Source: Bradyrhizobium sp. CSA112 (GTDB taxonomy: Bacteria; Pseudomonadota; Alphaproteobacteria; Rhizobiales; Xanthobacteraceae). Taken from it: DNA of 64,000 nucleotides. Position numbers and translations under genes: made by a program. Below the pieces are notes generated by a model. The model made no database searches. It was not told where the DNA came from and saw nothing but the letters and a program-made list of their open reading frames with translations. The stretch covers positions 1-64,000 of the forward strand of contig NZ_JAACFS010000028.1 of NCBI RefSeq assembly GCF_029051645.1. Direction: 5' to 3'. This document shows, piece after piece, positions 49,161 to 58,043 of the stretch (position 1 is its first letter; each line of letters opens with the position of its first letter).

Positions 49161-50873
49161 GTGACGATCGGTTCGCAACGAAATCTCGGGGTTCGCGTCG
49201 GCTTCGTCAGCGAGACCGGCAAGCGCTCCGCCAATGAGGATTACGTCGGGACCTGCGTTGGCCGCGCGGGCGCGACCAACCGCGATATTGTCGCCGCCGT
49301 CGCCGACGGCGTCGGCGGGTATAAAGGCGGACGCGAAGCTGCCGAGCTAGCGGTTCGCTGCTTCATCGATGCCTATTATTCCCTCCCAGAAACGCTCGGC
49401 GTGCGCCGCCGGGCCTCGCGCTCGCTGGAAGCCGCCAATAGCTGGATCTACACGCAGGGCCGCACCGACCCCCTGCTCAGCGGCATGAGTTGCGCCTTCT
49501 CGTCGATCATCCTGTCGCGGCGGCTTTGCCACGTCATTCACATCGGCGATACCCGCGCCTACCGCCTGAGCGAAGGGCGCCTGGAGCGCCTGACCACGGA
49601 TCACATCGCCGGACGCGGCGATCTGGCCCATCTGCTCAACCGCGCCATCGGTTTCGAGGACTTTGCCCGCTTCGATTATGCGACCGTCGGACTGCGCCAG
49701 CACGACAGGCTTCTGATCTGCAGCGACGGCGTTCATGGCGTGCTGGCCGACCACCGGCTGCAGGTGCTGTTGAGCGAACGAACATCGCCGGAAGAATCCG
49801 CGCGCGCACTGGTCGACGCGGCGCTGGATGCCGGCTCCAGCGACAACATGACCGCGCTGGTGCTCGACGTCGTCGACCTGCCGCCCGCGGACCGCGACGA
49901 GCTCACCCACTCGATCGCGACGCTTCCTATCCTGGATCTGCCCGAAACAGGCGACGTCATCGACGATTTCACGCTCGGCGAAATATTGTCGGATGGCCGC
50001 TACAGCCGGCTGTTCAAGGCGATCGACAAGCGGCAGGGCCGCGAACTCGTGCTGAAATTTCCTCATCCGCGCGTGGCCAGCGAGGGCTCCTATCGCCTCG
50101 CCTTTGTTCGCGAGGCGTGGGTCGCGGCTCGCGTTCGAAGCCTGTGGATCGGCGAGATCATCGAACTGCCCGCCGAACGCCAGACCCGGCTCTATTCGGT
50201 GATGCCGCTTTACGAAGGCGAGACGCTGGAACAGCGGCTTAATCGGTCGCCGCAGCTTTCGCTCGCCGAAGGCATCGGGATCGCGACCAAGCTGGCGCGC
50301 GCGGTCGCGACCCTGCACCGGGCCGGCATCATCCATCGCGACATCAAGCCTGATAACGTGATCCTGTTGAAGGCCGGCGGATTGCGGCTGGTCGACCTCG
50401 GCGTCGCGCGCGTGCCGCTGCTCGAGGATTTCCCGGCCGAGGATATTCCGGGCACACCGAGCTACATGGCGCCCGAGCTGTTCGGCGGGCGGCCCGGCGA
50501 CGAGTTTTCGGATCTCTATGCGCTCGGCGTCACCGTGTACCGGATGTTCACCGCCGCCTATCCCTATGGCGAGATCGAGCCGTTCTCGCGGCCCCGCTTC
50601 GGCAAGCCCGCCTACCTCTCGCGCTACCGCCCCGACCTGCCGGCCTGGCTGGACGCAGTGGTCGGCAAGGCGCTCAACGTCGATCCGGCGCAGCGCTACG
50701 GCGACGTCATCGAGTTCTCGCACGAGCTCGAAAACGGCGCGATGTGGGCGAAGCCCGCCGTCGCGGCGCGACGCTCGCTCTACGAGCGCGATCCGCTCGT
50801 GTTCTGGAAAAGCCTGTCGGCAGGGCTGATCGTGCTGGTCGTTTTGCTTCTTGCATGGATAGTAAGAAATTAG
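49161..50873 (+). CDS. Fused PP2C phosphatase / Ser-Thr protein kinase, membrane-anchored
   Basis: A 570-residue two-domain protein. The PP2C phosphatase part (about residues 10-240) has NEDYVG, VADGVGGYKGG, CSDGVHG and SSDNMTALVLD, which hold the metal ligands. The kinase part (about residues 270-540) has a Lys in LVLKFPHP, HRDIKPDNV, DLGVAR (for DFG) and GTPSYMAPE. A C-terminal TM (about residues 545-567, SAGLIVLVVLLLAWIV) anchors it in the membrane. All catalytic residues seem present. It starts with GTG, 33 bases after narK, so a role in setting nitrate uptake or assimilation by phosphorylation is likely. Confidence 0.92.
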   Translation: MTIGSQRNLGVRVGFVSETGKRSANEDYVGTCVGRAGATNRDIVAAVADGVGGYKGGREAAELAVRCFIDAYYSLPETLGVRRRASRSLEAANSWIYTQGRTDPLLSGMSCAFSSIILSRRLCHVIHIGDTRAYRLSEGRLERLTTDHIAGRGDLAHLLNRAIGFEDFARFDYATVGLRQHDRLLICSDGVHGVLADHRLQVLLSERTSPEESARALVDAALDAGSSDNMTALVLDVVDLPPADRDELTHSIATLPILDLPETGDVIDDFTLGEILSDGRYSRLFKAIDKRQGRELVLKFPHPRVASEGSYRLAFVREAWVAARVRSLWIGEIIELPAERQTRLYSVMPLYEGETLEQRLNRSPQLSLAEGIGIATKLARAVATLHRAGIIHRDIKPDNVILLKAGGLRLVDLGVARVPLLEDFPAEDIPGTPSYMAPELFGGRPGDEFSDLYALGVTVYRMFTAAYPYGEIEPFSRPRFGKPAYLSRYRPDLPAWLDAVVGKALNVDPAQRYGDVIEFSHELENGAMWAKPAVAARRSLYERDPLVFWKSLSAGLIVLVVLLLAWIVRN

Positions 50874-50899
50874 CCCGACGCTCCGGAGGAGCGTCGGGC
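50873..50899. terminator. Hairpin between convergent kinase and gabD genes
   Basis: The perfect 12-bp stem GCCCGACGCTCC (50873-50884) with GGAGCGTCGGGC (50888-50899) has a 3-base loop. It overlaps the last base of the kinase stop codon. There is no long T-run on either side, but its place between convergent genes indicates a bidirectional terminator. Confidence 0.75.
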
Positions 50900-50944
50900 C
50901 ATATCACGTGGGCGAAGCAAACCGCGTTGGCTTCGTGGCCTGGT

Positions 50945-52381
50945 TCACACCCCGGTCTGGGTAATGAACTTGGTGTTGAAGTAGCCTTCCATGGCCTCGG
51001 TGCCGCCCTCCGAGCCGTAGCCGGAATCCTTCACGCCACCGAACGGCACTTCGGGCAGCGCCAGGCCAAAGCTGTTGATCGAGACCATGCCGGCTTCGAT
51101 AGCAGCGCCGATCGCGGTCGCCGTTTTGGTCGAACTGGTGAAGGCGTACGACGCCAGACCGAACGGCAAGCGGTTGGCTTCCTCGGCCACCTCGTCGAAG
51201 GTGGAGAAGCGGGAGATCAGCGCCAGCGGCCCGAACGGCTCCTCGTTCATGGCACGCGCATCCTTCGGCACGTCGCTGACCACGGTCGGTTCGTAGAAGT
51301 ATCCCTTGTTGCCGACGCGGTGGCCGCCGGTCTCGAGCTTGGCGCCCTTGCCCACGGCATCCTGCACCATGCCTTCGATGGCGGTGACGCGGCGCGGGTT
51401 GGCGAGCGAACCCATCTTCGAGTCCGGGTCCAGGCCGTTGCCGACCTTCATCGACTTGGCGCCCTCAACGAACTTGTCAACAAATTCGCGGAACACGTCG
51501 TCCTGCACCAGCATGCGCGTCGGGGAAATGCAGACCTGGCCGGCATTGCGGTACTTCGCCGCCGCCAGAATTTTCGCGGCTGATGACACATCGGCGTCCT
51601 TGAACACGATTGCCGGCGCGTGGCCGCCCAGTTCCATGGTGGCGCGCTTCATGTGCAGGCCCGCCAATGCGGAGAGCTGCTTGCCCACGACAGTCGATCC
51701 GGTGAACGAGATCTTGCGGATCACCGGATGCGGAATGAGATATTCCGAAATCTCTGACGGCACGCCATAGACCAGGTTGATGACGCCATCAGGCACGCCC
51801 GCATCGACGAACGCCTTGATCAGTTGCGCTGGCGAAGCCGGCGTTTCCTCGGGGGCCTTGACGATGATCGAGCAGCCGGCCGCAAGCCCTGCGGAAAGCT
51901 TGCGAACGACCTGGTTGATCGGAAAATTCCACGGCGTAAAGGCCGCGACCGGGCCGACCGGCTCCTTGACCGCGATCTGGTAGATGCCGGGGCCGCGCGC
52001 CGGAATCACCCTTCCATAGGCGCGCTTGGCTTCTTCGGCGAACCACTCGATGACGTCGGCTGCCGCCATCGCTTCCATCTTGGCTTCCGCCAGCGTCTTG
52101 CCCTGCTCCATTGTCAACAGCGGCGCGATCTCGTCATTGCGCTCGCGCATGATCGCCGCCGCCTTGCGCATGATCCTGCAGCGCTCGAACGGCGCCACCG
52201 CCCGCCAGACCTTGAAACCCTTGGCGGCCGCTTCCAGCGCCTCGTCGAGATCGGCGCGATCGGCATGGGCCACGGTGCCGATGGTTTCCTCGGTCGCCGG
52301 GTTGAGCACGGCGATGGTCCTGCCCGACTGGCTCGGCCGCCATTTGCCGTTGATGAACAATTGAGTATTGGAATATGCCAC
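50945..52381 (-). CDS. gabD: NAD(P)-dependent succinate-semialdehyde dehydrogenase-like
   Basis: A 478-residue aldehyde dehydrogenase. The Glu general base is in MELGGHAP and the catalytic Cys in NAGQVCISPTRM. The C-terminal PEVPFGGVKDSGYGSEGG region is typical of GabD-like enzymes. It starts with GTG at 52381 after AGGGAG. It would oxidise succinate semialdehyde to succinate (GABA catabolism), although related semialdehydes are possible. It lies 98 bases downstream of the ABC importer operon on the same strand, suggesting the importer's substrate is converted to a semialdehyde. Confidence 0.88.
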   Translation of the reverse strand: MAYSNTQLFINGKWRPSQSGRTIAVLNPATEETIGTVAHADRADLDEALEAAAKGFKVWRAVAPFERCRIMRKAAAIMRERNDEIAPLLTMEQGKTLAEAKMEAMAAADVIEWFAEEAKRAYGRVIPARGPGIYQIAVKEPVGPVAAFTPWNFPINQVVRKLSAGLAAGCSIIVKAPEETPASPAQLIKAFVDAGVPDGVINLVYGVPSEISEYLIPHPVIRKISFTGSTVVGKQLSALAGLHMKRATMELGGHAPAIVFKDADVSSAAKILAAAKYRNAGQVCISPTRMLVQDDVFREFVDKFVEGAKSMKVGNGLDPDSKMGSLANPRRVTAIEGMVQDAVGKGAKLETGGHRVGNKGYFYEPTVVSDVPKDARAMNEEPFGPLALISRFSTFDEVAEEANRLPFGLASYAFTSSTKTATAIGAAIEAGMVSINSFGLALPEVPFGGVKDSGYGSEGGTEAMEGYFNTKFITQTGV

Positions 52382-52479
52382 GAGACTTGCTCCCTCTTTT
52401 ATTGTCGCCGGACGGCGAATGGGCCGGCTGAAGATCCGGCGCCTTTATGATCGAAGCCCGGCCGGATTGCAAAGCCGAT

Positions 52480-53142
52480 TCAACTGGGTACGGCCCTGCG
52501 ACCGGCGCAGAGCGCGTCCGCCGCCCGCGTCATTTCCGCCCCCAGATAATTGCGGAACCGTGCCTGATTGGTGAGCGCCGCGAAATCGGGGTGTCGCGTC
52601 ACGCCGCCATCGACCACCAGCAGATATTGCTCGGCGATTTCGGCCAGGACCTCCAGATGCCAGGTCGCGGTCGGATGCAGGCACAACACCACCAGACGAC
52701 CCTCGGCCCGCAGTTTGCGGAAGAAGTCGAGCATGAAGCCGATATAGCCGTCCTGGAGGTTGAACTGCGGCTCGTCGAACAGATGCACCATCGGCGCCGA
52801 TGTCGGCGACTTCTCGAGCAGCACAGACGGGACCAGCTTGCGGAAGCGGCGGACCTGATAGGACTGATGATAATGGATCGCCAGCCGGTCACGCTCGCGA
52901 TATTTGACCCGGTGAATGTCGGTACCGGCGACGTAGACGTGGCCAGAAGACGGCGTATTCGAACCCGTCATCATCTCGAACAGCGTGGTCTTGCCGGCGC
53001 CGTTCGGGCCGACCACGCCGATAATCGAGGGTTGGTCGATCTCAAGATCGGCTTTGAGCGTAAACGTCGGATGTCGCACCAAGCGCCCGCGCGTATAGAC
53101 CTTGCGGACGTGATCGAGGACAAGCAGCGGCGAAGCCATCAT
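52480..53142 (-). CDS. Non-canonical ABC ATPase lacking the signature motif
   Basis: A 220-residue protein of the ABC ATPase family. Walker A is intact (GPNGAGKT, residues 45-52), as are Walker B with catalytic Glu (VHLFDEP, Asp123, Glu124) and an H-loop His (CLHPTATW, His156). Between the possible Q-loop (Gln93 or Gln96) and Walker B only about 30 residues remain instead of about 75, and no LSGGQ-like sequence is present. The helical subdomain is therefore mostly missing. It is coupled to livF by a 4-base ATGA overlap, so it is a regular member of this operon. Not a frameshift: the frame is open and well conserved in style. Confidence 0.85.
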   Translation of the reverse strand: MMASPLLVLDHVRKVYTRGRLVRHPTFTLKADLEIDQPSIIGVVGPNGAGKTTLFEMMTGSNTPSSGHVYVAGTDIHRVKYRERDRLAIHYHQSYQVRRFRKLVPSVLLEKSPTSAPMVHLFDEPQFNLQDGYIGFMLDFFRKLRAEGRLVVLCLHPTATWHLEVLAEIAEQYLLVVDGGVTRHPDFAALTNQARFRNYLGAEMTRAADALCAGRRAVPS

Positions 53143-53840
53143 TGAACTCCGAGCAGGCGTTGGCGGAGCGCGCCGTCGTCGCGGAGCGCAGCCGCTTCTC
53201 CGGTCCAGGCGATCCGGCCACGGTCGATGACCGCGGCATGATCGGCGACCGATAGCGCGATCTCGGCGTTCTGCTCGACCACCAGCGAGGCGACGCCCTC
53301 CTCCCGCAGCCTACGGATGGTTGCCAGCACGTCGCTGACGATCTTCGGCGCCAGCCCCTGGCTCGGTTCGTCGAACAGGATGAGCCCGGGCGCGCCGACG
53401 AGGGCACGCGCGATCGCCACCATCTGCATTTCACCACCCGACAGGTTTTCGCATTCGCGCTCCATCAAATATTCGAGCGGCGAAAAGATTTCGCAAGTCT
53501 CCTTGACGGTCCAGCTCCGGAACCGAGTGCGCTTCTGCGCGATGCCGAGATTGCGCGCCACGGAAAGCGTCGGACACAGCCGCCGGTCGTCGGGCACCCA
53601 GCCGACGCCGCCGCGCGCGATTTCGTGCGTCGGGCTATGGGTAACCTCGCGGCCATCGAATCGGATCGCCCCACGCCTCGGACGCGTGAGCCCCAGGATC
53701 GAACGCAGCATCGTGGTCTTGCCGGCTCCGTTGGGGCCGAGCAGCGCAAACACCTTTCCGTGCTCCACCGCCAGCGACGCGCCGAACAGCGCCTGGGTTT
53801 CGCCGTAAAACGTATCGACCGCCTCGACTTCGAGAATCAT
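53139..53840 (-). CDS. livF: Branched-chain/amide ABC transporter ATPase LivF
   Basis: A 233-residue ATPase with complete motifs: Walker A GPNGAGKT, signature LSGGEMQM, Walker B LILFDEPSQGLAP, H-loop VVEQNAE (LivF-type Gln). The ATG at 53840 overlaps the livG stop (ATGA); an upstream in-frame start at 53873 is internal to livG. It pairs with LivG at the LivHM permease. Confidence 0.93.
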   Translation of the reverse strand: MILEVEAVDTFYGETQALFGASLAVEHGKVFALLGPNGAGKTTMLRSILGLTRPRRGAIRFDGREVTHSPTHEIARGGVGWVPDDRRLCPTLSVARNLGIAQKRTRFRSWTVKETCEIFSPLEYLMERECENLSGGEMQMVAIARALVGAPGLILFDEPSQGLAPKIVSDVLATIRRLREEGVASLVVEQNAEIALSVADHAAVIDRGRIAWTGEAAALRDDGALRQRLLGVQ

Positions 53841-54580
53841 GCGAACCGCCCGAGGTTGGAGCGCTTGACCCATTCATTCTGCTGTAGCTCGTGCGGCGCG
53901 CCGCGCGCGACCACCTGACCCCAGTGGATCACCGAAATGCGATCGGCCAGCGAGAACAGGAATTCCATGTCGTGTTCGATGGCCACGATCGTGAGCTTGC
54001 CCTTGAGACGCCCGACCAGCGCCGCCAGCCGCCGCACGCCATCGGAGCCAAGCCCGGAAGTCGGCTCGTCCAAGCACAGCACCCGTGGGTTCTGCCCGAG
54101 TGCGACCGCGATCTCGAGCGCGCGGCGGTCGCCATAGGAAAGATCCTTGGCGCGCACATCGCCCTTGTCGGCAAGCCCGACGGTTGTGAGCACCTCTGAA
54201 GCTTCCTTTGCAAAACCGTGATCGCCGTCCGCCGCGTGGCGCATATCAAAGCCGCGGGCGCGAAAACCCGGCAGGCCGACCATGACGTTTTCGCGCGCGG
54301 TGAAATCGTCGAACAGCGTCATGATCTGAAATGAGCGCGCGACGCCCTTGGCGGCGATGCGGTGCGAGCCAAGCCCCGTTACATCTTCGCCGTCGAGCCG
54401 GATCGAGCCGCGGCTCGGTCTCACACGGCCGGTGAGCACGTTGAAGAAGGTGGTCTTGCCGGCGCCATTGGGGCCCATCAGACCGTGGAATTCGCCCTCC
54501 GGCACCGCAAGGTCGATGCTTTCCAGCACGACGCGGTCGCCGAACCGGACGTGAATGCCTGCGACTTCGATTAGCGCCAT
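53837..54580 (-). CDS. livG: Branched-chain/amide ABC transporter ATPase LivG
   Basis: A 247-residue ATPase with Walker A GPNGAGKT, a LivG-type Q-loop (ARSFQIMTLFDDFTARENVMVG), signature LSYGDRRALEIA, Walker B LCLDEPTSGLG and H-loop AIEHDMEFLF. It overlaps livM by 10 bases. Confidence 0.94.
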   Translation of the reverse strand: MALIEVAGIHVRFGDRVVLESIDLAVPEGEFHGLMGPNGAGKTTFFNVLTGRVRPSRGSIRLDGEDVTGLGSHRIAAKGVARSFQIMTLFDDFTARENVMVGLPGFRARGFDMRHAADGDHGFAKEASEVLTTVGLADKGDVRAKDLSYGDRRALEIAVALGQNPRVLCLDEPTSGLGSDGVRRLAALVGRLKGKLTIVAIEHDMEFLFSLADRISVIHWGQVVARGAPHELQQNEWVKRSNLGRFA

Positions 54581-55614
54581 CGCTCGCCTCCGAACAACAG
54601 ACGTAGTGCCGAGCCGCCCTGCTGCCGCATCGAATGCAGCGAACGGTTTTGCCAGGCCGCAGTAATGGCGCCGGCAACGCCCTCGGGCCGGAACAGCACC
54701 ACGGCCATGAATAGCAGGCCAAAATACAGCATCCAGGCATTGGTCAGTGCGCCGATCACGTCGCGCGCGATCAGGAACAGGAACACGCCGACCACGGGTC
54801 CCCAGAAGCTAACGAGGCCGCCGCCGACCAGCGTCATCATGACGACGTAACCGGATTGATGCAGGCTCATCACATCAGGAAATGCCGCGAGCTGCGCCAT
54901 CGCGAACAGGCCGCCGGCAAAGCCCGAAACCGCCGCGGACAGCGTAAAGATCGACGCCTTGTAGAGCCAGACATTGTAGCCGAGATGCGCGGCGCGGGTT
55001 TCGCTCTGCTTGATGGCCGCGATCACGCGCCCATAGGGCGAGTGCACCAGCCGCCACAATGCGATGACAGCGAGGGCGAAGACGATGAGAACGAAATAGT
55101 AGAACGCCACATTGCCGGCGAGATCGAACGAGGCGAATCCAAGATCGGCCGGCAGCCGCGCGATCTTCAATAGCCCGTCCTCGCCGCCGGTGACCTTGTG
55201 CGACTTGATCGCGAGCGTCCAGAAGATCTGGCCGAAGGCGATGGTCATGAAGGCATAGTAGATGCCGCGCCGGTGCGAGATGAACAGCGCGACCAGCGCT
55301 CCGGCCAATCCCGCGATAACGAACGCAGCCGCCAGGCATATCCAGAGATTGGCGACGATATTGAACTGGCAGAGACCGAACGCGTAGGCGCCGATGCCGA
55401 AATAGGCGCCGTGACCGAACGATGGCAGTCCGGCCGTGCCGAGCACGAGATTGAACGCCAGCGCATAGAGCGACCAGATCAGGATTTCGATGCCGAGATA
55501 AGGATAGAGGCCGACGCGCGCGATCCACAGCGGCACCGTCGCCAGCACCAGAAACAGCACCAGCATGGTGGGCGTTATCAGCCGCTCGGAATCGGATTTT
55601 TGCGTTGGGATCAT
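54571..55614 (-). CDS. livM: Branched-chain/amide ABC transporter permease LivM
   Basis: A 347-residue polytopic permease. The LivM motifs GTAGLPSFGHGAYFGIGAY and YGRVIAAIKQSETRAAHLGY are present, and about nine hydrophobic segments can be counted. The ATG at 55614 lies 2 bases after the livH stop; the longer frame to 55710 is internal to livH. Confidence 0.93.
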   Translation of the reverse strand: MIPTQKSDSERLITPTMLVLFLVLATVPLWIARVGLYPYLGIEILIWSLYALAFNLVLGTAGLPSFGHGAYFGIGAYAFGLCQFNIVANLWICLAAAFVIAGLAGALVALFISHRRGIYYAFMTIAFGQIFWTLAIKSHKVTGGEDGLLKIARLPADLGFASFDLAGNVAFYYFVLIVFALAVIALWRLVHSPYGRVIAAIKQSETRAAHLGYNVWLYKASIFTLSAAVSGFAGGLFAMAQLAAFPDVMSLHQSGYVVMMTLVGGGLVSFWGPVVGVFLFLIARDVIGALTNAWMLYFGLLFMAVVLFRPEGVAGAITAAWQNRSLHSMRQQGGSALRLLFGGERWR

Positions 55615-55616
55615 CT

Positions 55617-56537
55617 TTAGGCCTCGAGCACGCTTTTCTTGCCCCAGAGGCCGCGCGCCCGGACGGTCACGACCGCCACCAGCAGCACGTACATCGACAG
55701 CAAAGACCATTCGGAGGCATAGGCGCCGGTGAGGCCGACGGCGAGGCCAACCAGCAGGCCGGCCACGACCGCGCCCCAGAAACTGCCGACGCCGCCGAGC
55801 ACGATCACCAGGAATGCCGGAATGACGGCATCGACGCCCATATGCGGGCGGATGCCCCAGATCGGCGCCACGATGATTCCGGCGATTGCCGCCAGCATGG
55901 TGCCGAATACGAAGACCAGGAGCCGCAGTCGCGTCAAATTGATGCCGAGCGCGCGCACGATCTCGCTATCATGGGCGCCGGCCTTGACGGTGGCGCCGAA
56001 CGACGTCTTTTCGATCAGGAGCCAGACCAGTCCGATGATCGCGACCGCAATGCCCGCGGCATAGAAGCGATAGGTCGACCAGATCAAATCGCCGAACAGG
56101 AATCCGCCACTGACGCCTTGCGGCACCTGCAACACGTAATCGCGCGTGCCCCAGGTCAGGCGGATCGTCTCCTCGATCACCATCGCCGCGCCAAAGGTGA
56201 GCAGAAGGCCGTAGAGCGGATCCTTGCCGTAGGTGCGACGCATGCAGAATTCGATGGCGATGCCGACGACGCCGACCGCCGCCGGCGCCAGGATCAGCGT
56301 CGCGACGTAGCGCCAGCCGAGCGGCATCGCGAGCCAGGCGTGCGCGAGGTCGGGCGGGAACGGCGGGCGCGGTCCCATCAGTTGCATGGCGAAGTAGGCG
56401 CCGAGTGCGAACAACGAACCATGCGCCAGGTTGATCTGCTCCATCAACCCGACGATCAGCATGAAGCCGAGCGCGATCAGCGCGAACAGAAGGCCGAGCG
56501 TGAGGCCGTTGAGGATATGCGGAAGCAGATCGAACAA
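55617..56537 (-). CDS. livH: Branched-chain/amide ABC transporter permease LivH
   Basis: A 306-residue permease with LTLGLLFALIALGFMLIVGLMEQINLAHG at the N terminus (typical LivH) and the EAA-like loop GATVKAGAHDSEIVRALGIN. It starts with TTG at 56537 in the usual place for the family. It follows the binding-protein gene by 75 bases. Confidence 0.92.
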   Translation of the reverse strand: MFDLLPHILNGLTLGLLFALIALGFMLIVGLMEQINLAHGSLFALGAYFAMQLMGPRPPFPPDLAHAWLAMPLGWRYVATLILAPAAVGVVGIAIEFCMRRTYGKDPLYGLLLTFGAAMVIEETIRLTWGTRDYVLQVPQGVSGGFLFGDLIWSTYRFYAAGIAVAIIGLVWLLIEKTSFGATVKAGAHDSEIVRALGINLTRLRLLVFVFGTMLAAIAGIIVAPIWGIRPHMGVDAVIPAFLVIVLGGVGSFWGAVVAGLLVGLAVGLTGAYASEWSLLSMYVLLVAVVTVRARGLWGKKSVLEA

Positions 56538-56612
56538 AGCTGCAGTCTCGTGTTGGAATTGCGAGACAGCGGGCGCATTTGCGCCCGCCGCAGGAGATGA
56601 AGCCCGTTGTCG

Positions 56613-57908
56613 TCAGGAGTCTACGGTCGGAACCTGCTCGTAGGGCGTCAGCTTGCACTTGGCTTGCGCGTCCGTATCGGCAGCCGCCTTCGGCTCGGTC
56701 CAGCTGATGATCTCATACAGGTCGGTGTTATCAGACTGCTTGGCGTTACGCCGCGCCAGGTAGATCGTCTGCTGCATCTGATGCGTCACCGGATCCATGT
56801 AGGCATCGAAATGCTGCATGCGGTCGGTCGCCGAGACCTTCAGGTTTTCCAGTTCCTTGATAATCTTGATATTGTTGGTCGAGCCTGCGCGCTCGATCGC
56901 GCGCAGCAGTTCACGCGTCGCCATGTAGCCGTTGTAGGAGACGTTTCCGGGCACCGGGATCGACCCCTCCTTGTTGGTGGCCTGCCACTTCTTCACGAAT
57001 TCGGCTACGCCCGGCAGCGCCAGCTTGTGATACCAGGTGGTGCCGAACACGCCGAACAGGCTGTTGGGCGCGCCCCACACATCGGGCCAGTCCTGCTGGT
57101 TGTTGATCCAGGCCGGCTTGCCGTCGAGCTTGAGCTGGGCAACCTGCTCGCGCAGCGCCTTGATGTCGTCGCCGCCGATCGCGGTCGCCACTACATCCGG
57201 TTTCGCCTGCTGGATCTTCAACAGATACGCCGTGAAGTCACGGGTGTTCTGCGGCACCAGCAGATTGTCCATGATCTTGCCGCCGGCACCTTCGACCTGC
57301 GCTTTCGTCGCAGCCGACGTGGTGTGGCCCCACACGTAATCATTGGTGAGCAGCATCCAGTTCTTGCCGATCGAATCGACGGCGTTCTTGACCGACGCCT
57401 TGGAGAAATTGGTGCCGTTACCGTCCCAGACGAATTTGATGCGCGAACAATTCTCGCCGGCCTCGCTGGGCGCCGAGGAATTGGTGTTGAGGTAGATCAC
57501 GCCGTTCTTGGCGGCGACCTGGGTGATGGCGTTGGCGACGCCGGAATGCACCGCGCCGATCAGGATGGTGCAGTCTTCCCGGGTGATGAAACGCTCGGCG
57601 ATGCGACTGCCGGTCGCCGGCGTCGTTTCGGTGTCGGCGGTGATCCAGGTGACCTTGCGCCCGAGCACCCCGCCTTTGGCGTTGGCCTCGTCGATCGCCA
57701 TCTGGATGCCGCGCAGATCGTCCTGGCCGCTGTTGCCATACTGGCCGCTGGCGTCGCAGGTCAGGCCGAGCTTGATCGGCTTGGCGGCGCCTTGCGCCCA
57801 AACCTGATTCTGCTTCCAGGGGCCGAAATAACTGGCCGTCCCGGCAAAGGCACTGGCCATCAGGCTGCCCTTGAGAACGCTTCGCCGCGAGATTTCACGC
57901 TTCGTCAT
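56613..57908 (-). CDS. ABC transporter substrate-binding protein (LivK/amide type)
   Basis: A 431-residue periplasmic protein. A Tat-like signal (SRRSVLKGSLMASAFAG) and cleavage near VWAQ/GA are followed by a type I bilobed binding fold (IKLGLTCDASGQYGNSGQDDLRGIQMAIDEANAKGG). This longer subtype occurs with amide, urea and short-chain-amino-acid systems as well as Leu/Ile/Val ones, so the ligand is open. GGGAGG lies upstream of the start. It is the first gene of the livHMGF-like operon. Confidence 0.92.
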   Translation of the reverse strand: MTKREISRRSVLKGSLMASAFAGTASYFGPWKQNQVWAQGAAKPIKLGLTCDASGQYGNSGQDDLRGIQMAIDEANAKGGVLGRKVTWITADTETTPATGSRIAERFITREDCTILIGAVHSGVANAITQVAAKNGVIYLNTNSSAPSEAGENCSRIKFVWDGNGTNFSKASVKNAVDSIGKNWMLLTNDYVWGHTTSAATKAQVEGAGGKIMDNLLVPQNTRDFTAYLLKIQQAKPDVVATAIGGDDIKALREQVAQLKLDGKPAWINNQQDWPDVWGAPNSLFGVFGTTWYHKLALPGVAEFVKKWQATNKEGSIPVPGNVSYNGYMATRELLRAIERAGSTNNIKIIKELENLKVSATDRMQHFDAYMDPVTHQMQQTIYLARRNAKQSDNTDLYEIISWTEPKAAADTDAQAKCKLTPYEQVPTVDS

Positions 57909-57946
57909 GGCTCCCTCCCAAACGCTTCGTTTTCTTGTTGCGGCTC

Positions 57947-57964
57947 ATAGAATGAACGTTCTAT
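57947..57964. promoter_or_regulatory. Putative RpiR operator
   Basis: The inverted repeat ATAGAA-N6-TTCTAT lies in the divergent intergenic region, 38 bases upstream of the binding-protein start and about 80 bases upstream of the rpiR-type gene. RpiR-family proteins bind GAA/TTC-rich inverted repeats. The assignment rests on position only. Confidence 0.45.
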
Positions 57965-58043
57965 TATAAATGTAAAGTGGAATATTTGGACCAGAAGATT
58001 GAACCAATCGGCGAAACGGCCGCGATCGGGTAAAGCTGACACC

